DNA of 64,000 nt from NCBI GenBank assembly GCA_037074765.1, contig JBAMDO010000070.1, positions 62,001 through 126,000 of the forward strand, written 5' to 3'. Of this stretch, positions 16,574 through 30,400 are shown one piece after another. The translations under genes and the position numbers were made by a program. Under the pieces are notes generated by a model. The model was given only the letters and a program-made list of their open reading frames with translations, searched no databases and was not told the origin of the DNA. Each line of letters opens with the position of its first letter. Within the stretch, counting starts at the first letter, position 1. The stretch comes from Mansonella perstans (lineage: Eukaryota > Nematoda > Chromadorea > Rhabditida > Onchocercidae).

Positions 16574-17006
16574 CTATCGAAAGTAAGTAAGCTACAAAAG
16601 GTTTGTACCCTCATATACAGTTCAATTATATGACTTCGTCCGCAGGAGATATTTCACATTTTAAAAATCATCCTATTCGAACTATAAATATTTTTCGAAC
16701 ACATACTTTTCGGGAAGATTTCTTGAAAAACAATATTGAATCATAGAAGGCATCCAAAGATTGTATGTGATTTTGTAATCGAAGAATTAATAATGCGCAC
16801 AGCGATGAATTCAACGAATTCTAATGTAATATGGATTCCAGTTCTTCTAAAACAGTGAAAATCAGTAACTGAGAAAATCATGAGTTCTGCTGTCAACGGT
16901 ATAATTCAAAGTTAATTTGTCATGGCTTTCTTAAGTTACTCTTGATTTGCAGGATCGTCTTGGATTGTGTAAGTGAACTTGAAAGATGCCTTGAATGGAC
17001 ATTGTT

Positions 17007-18793
17007 CTGATTTTTTTTTTTCAATTTCAAATTACTGAAAAAATAATAAGGCATGGCAATGACAGCGATGATATTGGTTACAGGATGATGATGACTGATA
17101 ATTTATGGGCCAAGAATTCAAAATACCCACGTATCAATAATTAATTAAGAGACGACAAAATTTCAATGAGCGAAAGAAAGTTTTTTTTGGTTTATTAAAA
17201 CTAGAAATAATAATTTATGCGATGATAAACGAAAATTCAAAATTTCCGTATGTCACTAATTAGAAATTGATTGATTAAGAAACGAAAAAGTTTTAATGAA
17301 TGAAAGGTTTTTTAGTTTATTAAATATAGAAATAATTCTTGTGAGAAAGCCATTTATTGACTTTTGCATAAAGAAATGCTAAAGTTTCGATTGAGTGCGA
17401 TGAATTTCTATAAAAAGTTTATTTTCAATAAATCAGAAAATTAAAATCATTTGAATTTGAAAAGCTGGTTTTTGATTAATTTGAATTAGATTGGAAAGAA
17501 AATTTGAAAATTCGATTATTTCATACATTTACCTCTATATACCCATTATTTTTTCTAATTTGCTTTAAAATAGCTTTATTTAGAAAGGTAACCTTGATGT
17601 GAAAATAATTTTTCAGAATTATTTTCAATAAGAATCTTGAATATCTCAGAAAAGGATCTTGCTAGCAGTGGATAGTGTTATCCTTACATTTCTCATTCTA
17701 AATTCCTTCAACTGTAATACATTCTTGATTTTTCAGCGAAAAAGAAGGACATTGACAATTAGATTAATCAAATTTATGGCATAATTTTTTTTATTTTTGA
17801 TATTTTCAACTCGAATTATTTGAAACTTCTTTGATTCTGCTAAATTTTATTGTTAGAAAAGTTTAATTTCTACAAGTGAGAGAAATAAATCGGCCTGATG
17901 AAGGGAAAAATAAAGAAACAAGGTAGGTGGGCAAAAAGTGGGTAAAAACAGGTAAGAAAAATTATAAAATAGGTAGTGTCTTCTTTTGATTGAAAATAAT
18001 ATTTATATAAAAATAAAATTGGAGTTGTCAAAAAAAGCAAAATGAGATGAAAATATTACGTAAATGTCCAATTAGACAAGTAAATTTACTAGTTAACACT
18101 TTCTGAACTGCAATTCAGATTTTGGAAAAAAAGAAAAAAAGTGGACACAATGGAAATTATTAGGTTAGGTTAATGTTTTAATAATTGGTGCAATAAATTT
18201 TTTACGGAAGGAAAATTTTTTTTTTAAATAATATAAGGGAAAAACAGTCAGGTGAAATCTCCAAAACATTCATAAGGAGCAAAATAATGATCAAAACAAG
18301 TTTTTCCAAAACATTCACAAGGAGGAAAATGATCAAAACAAGTTTTTCTTAACTTTTTTTTACGCCATCATTCTCTCCTAAACATTCATAAAGAGGATCA
18401 CATCATTAGTTTCAACATCTGCAACTGTATTTACAACTATTTACAACTGAAAAACAACGATTTCATTTTTCTGTAAATTTTTTCATTTGCTTTTTCCATC
18501 CATTGAAGTGAAATTGAATTTAATTTATTTGTGTAAATTATAAAGGGAATTCACTAATAAATTGCTCCAGTGAATTATTTCAGATTTTTTTACTGCTAAT
18601 GAAATGCTGTGATTAATTAAAATGGCATAAATAAGTTTGAAAAAAAATTTTCTTTTAGCAGTTCTTGTGAAATAATAATAAGGTACTTGAATACAATATG
18701 AACATTTTTCTAACTTTAAAATAATATTTGAAGTTTTGCAAAGCAAAAAAAATGAATGGAATAATTTAATTCAAGTATTTCAAGTATTCCAGA
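17007..18793. other. Spacer upstream of the TTR gene
   Basis: No convincing exon. It includes a 45-bp imperfect tandem repeat at 18261-18350 and probably the promoter of the plus-strand TTR gene; I saw no specific motif. Confidence 0.5.
18261..18397. repeat. 45-bp imperfect tandem repeat
   Basis: The unit begins CCAAAACATTCA and contains ATGATCAAAACAAGTTTTT. Copies start at 18261 and 18306, and a degenerate partial copy lies at about 18377-18397. Confidence 0.75.
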
Positions 18794-20062
18794 ATGTATT
18801 CATCGATTTCATTACTACTTGTAATATTGGTCCCGATGACAGGACAAGCTAGTCTATTTCGACCCGGTACTACACAAAGTGTAGCTGTAAAGGGTAAATT
18901 AGTATGCAACGGTCAACCAGCTGCTAATATTAAAATTAAACTTTATGATGTTGATGGTTGGTTTTGCCATGTTGAAATTAAATTAATACAACTTTGACAA
19001 GTAAAAGTTTGAAAATGTATTGCTACTTTAGTATGTTATAAAAAAGGTCTCATGCTTCATCCTTGTCTTTATTTATTCTTCCATGATGTTGATTTAATTT
19101 AGTAAAAATATTTTCGCAAAGAAGTCTGAAAAATCATTCAGAATCACTAAAAATTTAGCCTTCATTCTCTCTTCCCGTGCTGTCATAAAAAATAATAGCA
19201 TCAATTTCTAGTCAAGTTGTCAACAAATTTTTTGGATTTTAATTAAAATTTAAATTGCAGTTGGCTTAGATGATTTGATGGCACAGGGAAAAACGAATAA
19301 AGATGGTGAATTTCTATTGAGTGGTACGGAAACTGAAATCACAAAAATTGATCCTAAGTTGAATATTTATCACAACTGTAATGATGGACATCAGGTTGAA
19401 TGAATTTTTTTAATGTTTAAGAATTTTTTGAAAAACTGGAATTTTTTAAGCAAATAATTTAGAATACTGGTAATTAGTGCATATGTGTGTGTGTGTGTGT
19501 AGAATTTCGTTTGTTTATTAATGGGTTAAAAAAGCAAAAATTTAAGTATTATTTGGGAAATTCTTCACAATATAAAAATTATGTGTAAAAAAAAAATTTT
19601 TTTTATCAAATTAAATTGTCAAGACATTGGAATAAATGAAATTCACATGTAATTCACATTGTGGTAATACTTTAAATGACATCAAAACACATAGTAAGAA
19701 AGAAAGTGGAAGAGGAAGAAAGAGAGAAATTGAGGAAGAGAAGCTCATAATTACTGAAAAGGAGATTATAATTATATTCTGTTGGATATTATTATTACAT
19801 TTAATTCTTCATTGATCTGCGGAACTGTTCCGGTTCATAATTTTTTTTTTTGCCTTTCCAATAAAGTAATAAAGAAAATTTTCATTCTGTTATTTTGCTG
19901 TGATAAATTTTGATAAAATTGCAGGAATGTTCAAGAAAGGTAGCAATTAAAATTCCAAAGAATTTTATCGTTGAAGGTGAAAAAGCCGACGAAGCATTCG
20001 ATATTGGTGTTCTTAATTTATCCGGTAAATTTCCTGGTGAAACACGAGATTGTATTAATTAA
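18794..20062 (+). CDS. Transthyretin-like (TTR) family secreted protein
   Basis: Three exons with consistent phases: 18794-18956, 19261-19394 and 19925-20062, giving 144 residues, the usual size for nematode TTR-like proteins (Pfam PF01060 family). A signal peptide spans about residues 1-19 (MYSSISLLLVILVPMTGQA). The mature domain shows the family marks in order: VKGKLVCNGQPAANIKIKLYD, then LDDLMAQGKT, then DPKLNIYHNCND, ending with ECSRKVAIKIP and the C-terminal DIGVLNL and CIN motifs. Cysteines at LVC, HNC, ECS and DCI suggest two disulfides. The family is nematode-specific and secreted; in C. elegans some members (for example TTR-52) act in corpse recognition, but the specific role here cannot be read from sequence. 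No AATAAA lies close downstream; the gene is convergent with cog-1. The member number is not determinable, so no symbol is given. Confidence 0.93.
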
Positions 20063-20721
20063 TTGAATGAGCCTACATCATTTCAGGTTTTTATTTCTTC
20101 AAATCAGTTATCACTTAAAGATACCCTTTGATATTATTGTAATTGGAATTTAATTCGAATAATTCAATGTCATGCGTTAATCTTAAATTTTTTTTAAATT
20201 CATTGCAAATTTCAATTTTGTTAAATGATGATGAGTTGTTGTAAAAATTTAATTTTAACAAAAATTTTTAATTAATTTTCATCGCTGATAATGCCATCAA
20301 TTTCCATGTAACATTTATTTAACAAACAAAACAGAATGCAAAAAAAAATTGCGAATGATTGTGAAATGTTGTTTGTTTTCCTGAATAGAAATAATTCAGT
20401 GAGAATTTCAGGAGGATCTATAATATTTCAATGACTCATAATGAAGACATTACAGAATTTTTTTTGTATGCTTTAAACATTTGTAACACCGAAATATATT
20501 CTAATTGCTTACACTACTTTCTTATTGAACATGTAAATCATATATTTCAGCAGTTATTCTGAAGGTATACTTTTAAATAAGGCATAAAGTCATAACAAAA
20601 AGTGTTGAAAAGAATTGAGAAAGCTTTTGAAAAATTTTTGTTTTTGTTTGAAATTTAACGAAACAGCAAAAATTAAAGGAGTATTTTCAGGCGATTTTTC
20701 AAACATTAATTTATCTCTCAT
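20063..20721. other. Convergent intergenic region (TTR gene / cog-1)
   Basis: No coding block. It contains the TTR gene 3' UTR and the region beyond the likely cog-1 poly(A) site. One extra TTTTGTAT (20462-20469) occurs here. Confidence 0.6.
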
Positions 20722-20727
20722 TTTATT
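20722..20727 (-). terminator. Candidate poly(A) signal of cog-1
   Basis: First AATAAA on the minus strand after the cog-1 stop, about 735 bases downstream. It implies a 3' UTR of roughly 740-755 nt that contains the three seed sites at 20858-21086. Confidence 0.5.
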
Positions 20728-20857
20728 GCATCGTTCCTCATAACTATAAGTAATAAATTATTTCAAAATGAATAAAAGAAAAAAAGATAAAAACAAAAGT
20801 AACTTAAAGAAAAAAAGACACGAAAATGAAAACAAGCTCTTGAGCGTGAAAAAAATA

Positions 20858-21086
20858 TTTTGTATAAATGAATGTTCATTTTTTGTATAATTAGAGATGA
20901 ATATAATTGAATTGAAAACATAATAATGAAAATTGAAAATGAACTATAAATATTACATTTAAATTGGGATATTGGAATATGAACACAAAAAAGGTGTAAG
21001 AAAAGGAGAAAATGAAACACAACCTCGGATACAAGCGAAATACACACCGCACTTTTTACGTAAATCATTGAAACTTTTTTTTGTAT
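20858..21086 (-). promoter_or_regulatory. Three lsy-6-type microRNA seed matches in cog-1 3' UTR
   Basis: The minus strand has ATACAAAA at 21086-21079, 20888-20881 and 20865-20858. Each is a full complement to bases 1-8 of C. elegans lsy-6 (UUUUGUAU...). In C. elegans lsy-6 represses cog-1 through two such 3' UTR sites to set ASE neuron left-right identity. The same octamer is otherwise sparse here (I noted it near 187, 2843, 16478 and 24808). Whether this worm has lsy-6 is unknown. Confidence 0.4.
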
Positions 21087-21462
21087 CGTCAAACGGATTT
21101 GAATAAAATTTAAATGACAGATTTACAGAAAACGTAAAATAAGGGATGATAAAAGTAAAATAGCGATTAGTATCGAGATCAAGATATGTATACCAAAATA
21201 CAATAATTCAATTGATCGAAGAAATCATTCGAAATATCAAATGGGATATACAATCAGGAATCGCGGTATATGGAACACGTACGTAACTGACGTGTTGATG
21301 TGGGATATATAGAGAAAATGAGAAATTTTGCAGAAAAATTGATTAAGATGTCCTCTAAACACTCCTCCCAATGAAATCTATTATTACTACAGATTCACCT
21401 GTTAAACAGCGAAATGATAAGTGATAAAAAATTAAAGAAAGAATAAATATGCGATAAATCTT

Positions 21463-24400
21463 TCAACTAGATGGTGATAAGAATGATGCTAAACCGCGTA
21501 ATTGCTGTGAACGTCCCGTTGCATCGAGTGTTTCACTTCGTTTCACCAGTGCATTATCAGCTGCTTCTTTTTTCCGCCACTTCGTACGTCGATTCTGGAA
21601 CCAAACCTGAAAATTGCAAGCTCTACTAATGATAAATGTCATTGCGACCGATAAAATGATTGAAAATATCGAAAGATACTTGGGATTTAAAAAGATCTTG
21701 GGATTTAAATCTTGAGATTTAAATCCCAAGCTAATTTATATCTGCGATACATCTTCGTACAGTTAATGTACAGTGCTAGACTTAAAAAGTTAGGAGCAAG
21801 AGGATACATAAATGCAAATTTTCGATATGATATTATGTATTATTTTGTTTTTTGTTTTATTGAAGATGATGAAATGAAACGGAAACGGAATCAAATAAAT
21901 CAAAATGAATAGAAATGAAACGAGATGAAATAAAACGTTATGAGATGAGAAATAAGCATTTTCAAGAGCTTTATTCTTCTCCTTTCCTCTTTTTCCCTTT
22001 CCTCAAAAAAAGTTTATTTGTAGCACAAGTAAAGGATTACAATTACATTGCTATCTATGGCTAGTCATCAAATTTAAAATTAAATTTTACTCATGAGACT
22101 TCAAGAATGAAAACTATGAATAAGATTGACAATTCTTTTCTTTCATCTTTTTCTCTTATTTCTGACACTATTTTACATAATCTTCAATCTTCGTGTACAA
22201 TTTTTATCAGAAAAAATCCGGTTTCTAAGCTCTTTAAATCGAAAATCTTCATATTATTTTGTCGAATATGGAATATGATTGGATAAAAGCTTAATTATTT
22301 CATTTCACTGATACACATTTAGACCATAAAATATCATTTAGTACAAGAAATCATGACTTAGTTTGCATTAAAAAACTAATTTAGCTATCATGTATTTGTC
22401 TACCGTAATCCATAACTAGACAACATTTCTCAAGCTAATTATTCCTAGTGCTTACGTGATAGTCTTGCCACATAATTTATTTAAATTCATTATTGGAAAT
22501 TCAAAATGAATTATTCATGATCATTTGTAATCTACAATTAAGCAAAAGCAAAGCAGCTTGTCAAATGAGAAAGAAAAAATTATAAAATCAGCTAAGATAA
22601 AAGTAAATAGCCTTACAAGAGGTTTCATAATTCTAAACGATAAATTAAATCAACTACTCTTAACTAATTAGCATGATAATTTCATGGACAAATTTCTTCA
22701 ATTCAGAAAAAGCGAATCAGAAAGAGAAACATAAAGCACGAGAGCAGAATCTTTTAAATTTCAGTTAATAATTCGTTAAAATTTGGAAATATATTCGAAG
22801 ATTAATTATTTAATGAAATTTCGTGCAAAGGTCAATTGTCACACGTCTAAAAGTGTATCCATACTACAAGATATGAAATACAGAAGCACTTTCCATTGCT
22901 GTCATCACTTTTAATCATTAATTAAAATTTCATTGTTTCATTTTTTTTAATTTAAATTGCTTTTCTTAATTGTAAAAGTGAATCAAAAAATAAACTGAAA
23001 AATGAAAATACAATTTCGGTTAAAATTGAAATAATAATTTCTTTAATTTGCTTTTTCTTCAAATTTAAACATCTCAGAAGTAATTTCTCCCTCTTTCTTC
23101 TTTCTTCTCATTTATCTTTCATTTATTCATTTATTCATTCAATCATTCATTACTTTTCAGGATGTTGCAATAAAATACACCATATATGACGTATAACGGT
23201 ATAAATAAAGAGAAAGAGAGGGAGAGAGAAAGAGATGAAGAAGTTTTGTCGGTGCTTTCCTTTTGTACCTTTCAATTCTATTCAGGCAACATAGCAAAAA
23301 TTTGATACATAACGTATCGCCTATAAATACAATGAAGATGGAAAAGTAAGAGTGGCGATAGTATGATTGAAATGAATTGGTTGATGAATGAAAGCTCCGA
23401 ATTATGATCGAATTGTTGATTGAATTTGAATTGAATTGAATTGAACTGAATTGCAATAAATTCTCTTTGTTTGCTTCTCTCTCTCCCTCTCTTTTCTCTC
23501 TTTGTCTCCCCCGTTTTCTCTTTTATTTGATGATTAAATTGCGGTTGAATGAGAGAATATTACAATCATTACAAAGTACAATTATTTGATAGTTATCGAT
23601 GTGTTTACATTATTTTTCATTTTGAAGTCATAATTCAATCACATCATTTCATTTCATTTAATTTTATTTCAGCTAAAATTGATATTATTATTAAATTAAT
23701 ACACAAAGCCTTAGGAACCAAACTTTTCGTCAACTTTCTTTCTCCGCGCACTCGAGAATTATTCATAATTTAAGAATATAAATTTTGCATTTACAATAAC
23801 TAAAAATGGTTTAAAAATTATAAATAGTAATGAGGAGGAATTATTGCGCAAACAACTATTAAAGTAAGTTATATGTTCTTAAAAAGTTAAATTACCTGCA
23901 GCTGTTAGTCAGCTTTAATTTGATACTGTATTGAGTTAGAGTTGTAAAATTATGAAGTGTTTGGTTGAAATTACAGAAATAATTTCAAAAATATTAATTT
24001 AAGAATGGCATTTCTTCAAGTTATATAGGCTTTTTTTTCGTTTTTTTCATTACAATTTCTGAGAACTTTATAAAAAATATTGTATTGTAATTAATCATTT
24101 ATTTATTGATGCCATCCGACATATGATACTAATTTATGCAAGCATCTGGTTTGTATGGACAGATGTATTCATTATCTAGTACTATTATTTCTCCTCTCAA
24201 GATGCAACAATTGATGTCAGAAAAATTTGTGAAATTGTAACAATCAATTTGTTATTTTTACAATATTTCTGTTTAAACAAATTTTTCATGCTTTAGCCAT
24301 AAAATTAATGAAGTTTGATTGGTTAATTGATTAGTTAATGAAACATTACTAATCAATCTAAAAGACAAATTCCAAACCAAATAAAAAATTATTAATGAAA

Positions 24401-27400
24401 AGAAAACCGGTGGAGATGATTATCGGAGTTATTTTGATTAAATGGCAGTATTTGAATATTTCCATTTCATGTCAGGATAAGATTTGTTGTGATCACAGGA
24501 ATGCTTTTGTAATTATTGCTTTTCACATTATTTAAAAATGAATGAGTATAATTTGCTCGAAAGAAAAATTTTTTCACTTCATTTCTGTTTCATTTCGTGA
24601 AATTTGGCAATTAAAAATCAAAAAGCATGTTTAGCTTTAAATTAAAACAGCTTACTTTCACTTGGCTTTCACTCATACTCAATTCTTGAGCAAGTTGAGC
24701 CCGGTCTGACCCAGCCAGATATTTCGTTTGTTCGAATTTCTTTTCCAGCATGAAAATCTTAAAATTGCAAAACAAATAGCTTCAAATGCAATTACATAAT
24801 GTAAATTTTGTATAAAAATCACTCAAGTAATTGGGCTGATTGCTGGGCATCATTGAATTGACATCATTGAATGAAAGAATGAGCCAAATTAGAAAGTAAT
24901 TTGTGTAAGTGATAATCGATGCGATCAATCTTTTAGGATGATTTAAGCCAGATGCTACCTAGGAGCTGAATGAGATAAAAAAAACTGGAAAAACTGACCT
25001 GATGACCCGTAAATGTGGGCCTTGACTGTTTTTTACTTAAAGATAACGAATTTGGTGACAAGCATATCGAATTCGATATAGGTGTTGCTGGCAAACGAAC
25101 AACATCGGCTGCTGTAGAGGTTGATGTTGCTGGAAGTTGAAAAAAGCCAAATGCACTTGGCCTAGTTGCTGAAATTATGACAGAACATTTAAGATTTAAA
25201 GTCAAGCATAATTTTACAAAATCTTTCACATAATAAAAAAAAAGCACGATTCAGGTTATATGGAATAATATGGAATTTATGTAAATGAGTGGAAAGTTTT
25301 ATCTTAGGAATAATGTCGCCTTAGAATGCCTACTTGCGAATAAATTTAGAAATGTTGAGTAAAATTTTGTAAAGTTTAAATTCGATTTTTTTCACATCAA
25401 AAAAATTAGAAAATCTTCAAAATCTTAATTTCATATCCATTCCAAAAAAACGAAAACAAAATTGCTGATGTAATTGATTTGCTGATTAATTTGTCTACTT
25501 TAATCTTTATTTTCTACTAAACGCTATTGGAAAAGTGTCATGTTGATGATAATGATGCATATTGCAGAATACTTTCATTATGCCGAAAATTCATTAATTA
25601 GTTTTTCAAAAACAGAGCAAAAATTGCATTATTTTTAATTAATGATTTTAATGATTGAAATGCTTTTGTGAGAAGCAGCATATCGATATCTAATCTGCTT
25701 CATTTTAATGATTTTCAATTAAAATTGTGAAATCTGTCGAACTTTTTAAAGTAATGAAGCAAAAAAAGAAACTGTGAGATTTATTGGATCGGAAATTATT
25801 AGCAACATATGTTTTCCTCAATCATTTAAATAAATTGTCTTTAAAATGAAATATGAGGAATACAAAGAGGAAAGAATGCGCAATGTTGCCGATCTCTTTC
25901 CATTCCTATCGCATAATTCCCTTTCTACCAATCATCAAATATGCTTCTCACTTTGTGATAAACGATAAAAGACACCGACTGCGTAATGAATAATTTAAGT
26001 TTCCCTTTCTCTTTCTTTCGGAGAGAAAGAAAGGAAAGAGGCAAAGAGAGAGAAATGACACTCGAAATGTGCAATAAAATTATTTGCACCGTTATTTGTC
26101 ATCGCTTTTGTAATTGCCGTGTGAACAATTTTCCAGTAATCGAACGGATAACACTTATTTTATTCCTTTTTATTTACTAATGATAAAGTGCCATCGGACT
26201 GAATTGGATAATCTTAATTCAATTAAATTAGCATATTGACCTTTATCTCGAATTAATTGAAATGATATGTGTCCACTATTAACAATATTTAATTGATCAA
26301 AAAACGAAAAAATTGCATAAAATATTTCATTTCACACTGATGAAATCTGAACTCAAATTAAGAACGAAAACAAATTTCATTCCATTCATTTTGTTCATTT
26401 AAAAAAAGAAAATAATAAATAGAAAAATCCAATTCTACAGATTATTTGAAGTATAAGTTTTACAACTCCAAATATAAATTAAGCAAACTAAGAGAATTAA
26501 TTTATTTATTATGCAAGAAAATAGATTAGTAAGTTGCTTTTCAAAAGAAAAAAAGAATTGAATTTCTCGAGGGAAACCAAAGATTACATAATATTTACCT
26601 TGTAAATAGAATGGAAATGCAATTAAAAATGAGAATGGATTAATTTTGCTCGCAAATATTTCATTTATTATAATCATGTTAGTGACAGTTCATTCGTTTT
26701 TCTGATTGATTTGAAATCATTAAGCGAAATAACTAACTAAGCGACTGACTCATTATTTCATGCTCCTAAATTATTTTCAAGGAAAAAAGAAAAGTGGAAA
26801 AACTTGAAGCGAACCAACCATTACATTTTTTTCTATAACCAGTAATTAATTTGGCTATAAATTGCACAAATATCATTGCAATAATTTTGAAGCACAAGAA
26901 ATTATTTAGATAATTTCGGGAAAAAATTTTTTCTCATTCCTGCTGGTTTCCTTTTTCAATTTCTTATTAAATTTTAAAAACGAAAAAATTAAAGCAACTT
27001 ATGTGGTTGTTTAAAATATTTCAAGTTATTCAGCAAATATGGCTGATCATTTTTCATTATTAACAAATTTTCTTCCCATTTTTCAAGTTAGAAATTGTGG
27101 GCGATAAAAAACATCTATGAATTCCAATGTCATTTTGTCAATTTCCAATTTTTCGAAATCATTTCGATTACTTTTATGAAAGAAAACACAAAAAAAAGTT
27201 CATAGGTTGAGGTCATTTTCGGATTGCCAAAGGGAAAGCCTCCTGCTGCTTTTGTTCGTCCTCCATATTTCTATTGTACCCATTAATTCTACTTCATACC
27301 AAATACATCTTAGATACATAAAAACCACTGATCTGTTGAAAAATTAAAAGTCAACCATATTATGGTCGGTCTTCTTTTTCAAGTTGACATTGAAAATCTC

Positions 27401-30400
27401 TTCAATATGGATTACTTACTTACCAATTAAGTCAATCAACCATATACTAATTGTTAATAATTACTAGTAATAGGACAAATTCAACTTAAAAACCTAGCAA
27501 GTTTGCTGTCATGTTTTTTGAGCAAGTCTTCATGTGCATTTTGAAATATTTTATAAACGGTTTTTTTTTTTCAATGCAAAAATTTAAAAAACAAAATAAA
27601 TTGTTTGGAAAAAAGGTCATTAAATATTTTCCCTAAATGACAGAAACAGATTTTTCATACGTTGGAAAAAAGAAAGCGATTTACACATATATTAAATTGT
27701 GGGAATTATTTTAGTTTTCGAAAGCTTCAATTACAGAACATTGATGAGCGATTCCCTCAGAGATTAATGCAAATAACTGCTGCAAAAAAGTGCGAAAATT
27801 ACAACCTTATGAAAGAAGTAGTAAATTATCATTAAATCTATGCACAAATCAGTCAATTTTAATTAATTTTTTTTCAAAAGGAAGAAAACTTCAACGAGGA
27901 AAGATTCATTTTTTATCTTCAAAACAAAGCATTTCGATCTTTGATTTTCCACCATAAATACCTTCAATGTAAAGGAATGTAAATTAAATGAAATCTCTGT
28001 GATACTGTAACAAATATTGGATCACAAAATGTGACAACATAAGCAGGACAAATGAGAAATTTCAGTATTTAAAATATGATTTTTTTTCTACGCATTTAAT
28101 TTAAACAAATTTAATCATTGAGCAAAATTTTAATTCCAAAATTAAAATGTTTTTTGAATGAAATATTTTTCATATGTTTTTTCTTCCTGTCCTTCTAATT
28201 CTGAAAATGTTTTGAATTTGGAGACAGAAATTAGGCCAACCAATAAAACATTTATCAAATTTATAATTTATTGAATTTCACAGCAGGCTGAATTGTTAAT
28301 ATCTTTTGAATCGCGGCAGAGAAAAAAACTCATCAGGTGGTATTATTACGTTTAAATTAATCATTCATACATATTTATTTTATTCGTAAGATTAAGTAAC
28401 ATTTTCTTTTCACACAGTTATTTTATGAAATGCTCGTTTTTGACGTAACTTTCTCAAATAATTCTTATTGAATTTGCAATCAATCAATGTCGTATTATTT
28501 GTAATTTTCCAATTAACAATAATAAATATGAGAGAAACTAAAGGAACATAAATCAATGATTGTTCCTTGCATCTGCCCAATCCTACACCATCATCACATC
28601 TTTTTCATGCATTTATTATCGCTATTTATTGTCAAATACTTTCCTCCTAATAAGATGTCAGAAAATAGCACTGAAGAAAAAAGAAAAAGAATTAAACGTA
28701 AAATAATCGATATGTCACGTAACGGACGTCACATCACGTTACGCGACATTACGTTAAGCTTTCGTTAACTTAACTGTTATAAAATTTATACACTTTTCCA
28801 CAAGATATCATCCATTTCAGAGAGGAAAGAGAAAACGAAACAATCTATCAGAATCTTATTGGATCGAAAAATCTAGAAAGGGAGAGACTTATACTAAAGG
28901 AAAAGGAAAACAGAGAAAGAGAATTTTTGGGAAAAGAGAAAGGGAAAAGAAGAGAGACAGACATACATATATGCATACATATTTCATTTAAAGTTTCCAG
29001 CGTACTGTATTTCAACAATTTAGCAACTTCATTCTGTATGCTTCATAAAAACATCGCTAGCCAAAATTTGGCTGGAGAGAAGAAAGGCTCAGTGAAATAA
29101 TGCTGAATTAAGAAAGTGATAAGAAAGGTGATAATGGACAATATTAAACTGATAAAGTGGATAAGATAGGATGAACAACATTACATGGAAATTACATGGG
29201 TAAATTATTAAGTTAGCATCGAAAAGTAAAGCAATCATCCGAAATAATTACACTTTCCTGCTTTTATACTTTTGCGTATATTTCTGACTTGTTTTAACAA
29301 TGAGTTTATTTTAATAAAAGAATTTACTATTAAAGAAATACATTAAAGTATGAGATTTGAATCCTTTACACATTGCTATCTCATTAAGTTCTAGCATTCA
29401 TTTACATAAAATTTAAAGGATTTCAGGATAAAAATAAATTTGTTTCATTGAAGGCATAACAAAAATTTTGGAATTTTCAAAAAATTCTGTTTCGTCGAAG
29501 AAATTTGTTAATATTTTTGTTTTCGTTTTTACATTTGATCATTGTATATCAAATTACTGGATTATTTTAATTGCATCTTTGTTAAAATTGAATCCTTAAA
29601 CTGACTAAAACTGAATTTCTTTTTCGATCTCTAACCAATGAATCAAATTATTATCAAGACTGTAATTTTTATTATAACATAACAGTTTTAAGAGATTATT
29701 TATATAATCGTTATGTTTGACGCATTTTTGACATTTTTTCCTCATTTTATCTCATTTATTATTCAGTTTCAGAAATTGGCTTAATGAATCTGCATATCGC
29801 ACATTTTTGTTAGCTTAAGGAAAAGGGAAAAAATTGGACATGTTCATTTTGAGAAATTAATTTTTTATGAACGACGATGTTAATTAATCTATTCATGGAA
29901 ATTATAAATTAGCATAGCATAATTGATATATGTCTAATATCTGTCGTATCTGCTCATCGCCTTAATCAACCAGTTGGAAACACCTGCTATTACTACATTT
30001 TAAACAATTCTTTCAACACTTCTTTCGTATTTCATCTCTTATTTTCAAGTCCTTCATGAATTAAATTAAATTTGTTATTGAATTTAAAATGTTCCAAACA
30101 GAAATTTTTTCTTAAATGTTTAATTTTCAATTGTTTAAAATTTCAAGAAGGAAAAGAAATCTACTGTTGTAGACTTGTTAAATAATAGCAAACTTTTTAA
30201 ATAGTTTAGTTTTCGGCAGAGCCGAATCACTAATTTTTTCCAAATTGTTGCAACACTTAACTTGAAATAAAAGTTACTGCAAAATTTTGAAAAAAGAAGA
30301 ATTTATTCTAAGGAACTTCAAACAAAAAAAACTAGGAAAGATAAAAGACTAAAAAATGAATATGAAAAAGTGACAACCAATTGGATTTTCTTTTACATTA

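Noticed and set aside
16951..16966. Plus-strand 16-base micro-exon between TTTGCAG and GTAAGT
   Set aside because: Perfect-looking sites, but no flanking exons on the plus strand; too short to support alone.
16940..17006. Minus-strand block NNVHSRHLSSSLTQS as the next upstream exon of the gene ending at 11344
   Set aside because: Phase fits, but the acceptor is preceded by a poly(A) run rather than pyrimidines and composition is ambiguous; left out of the model.
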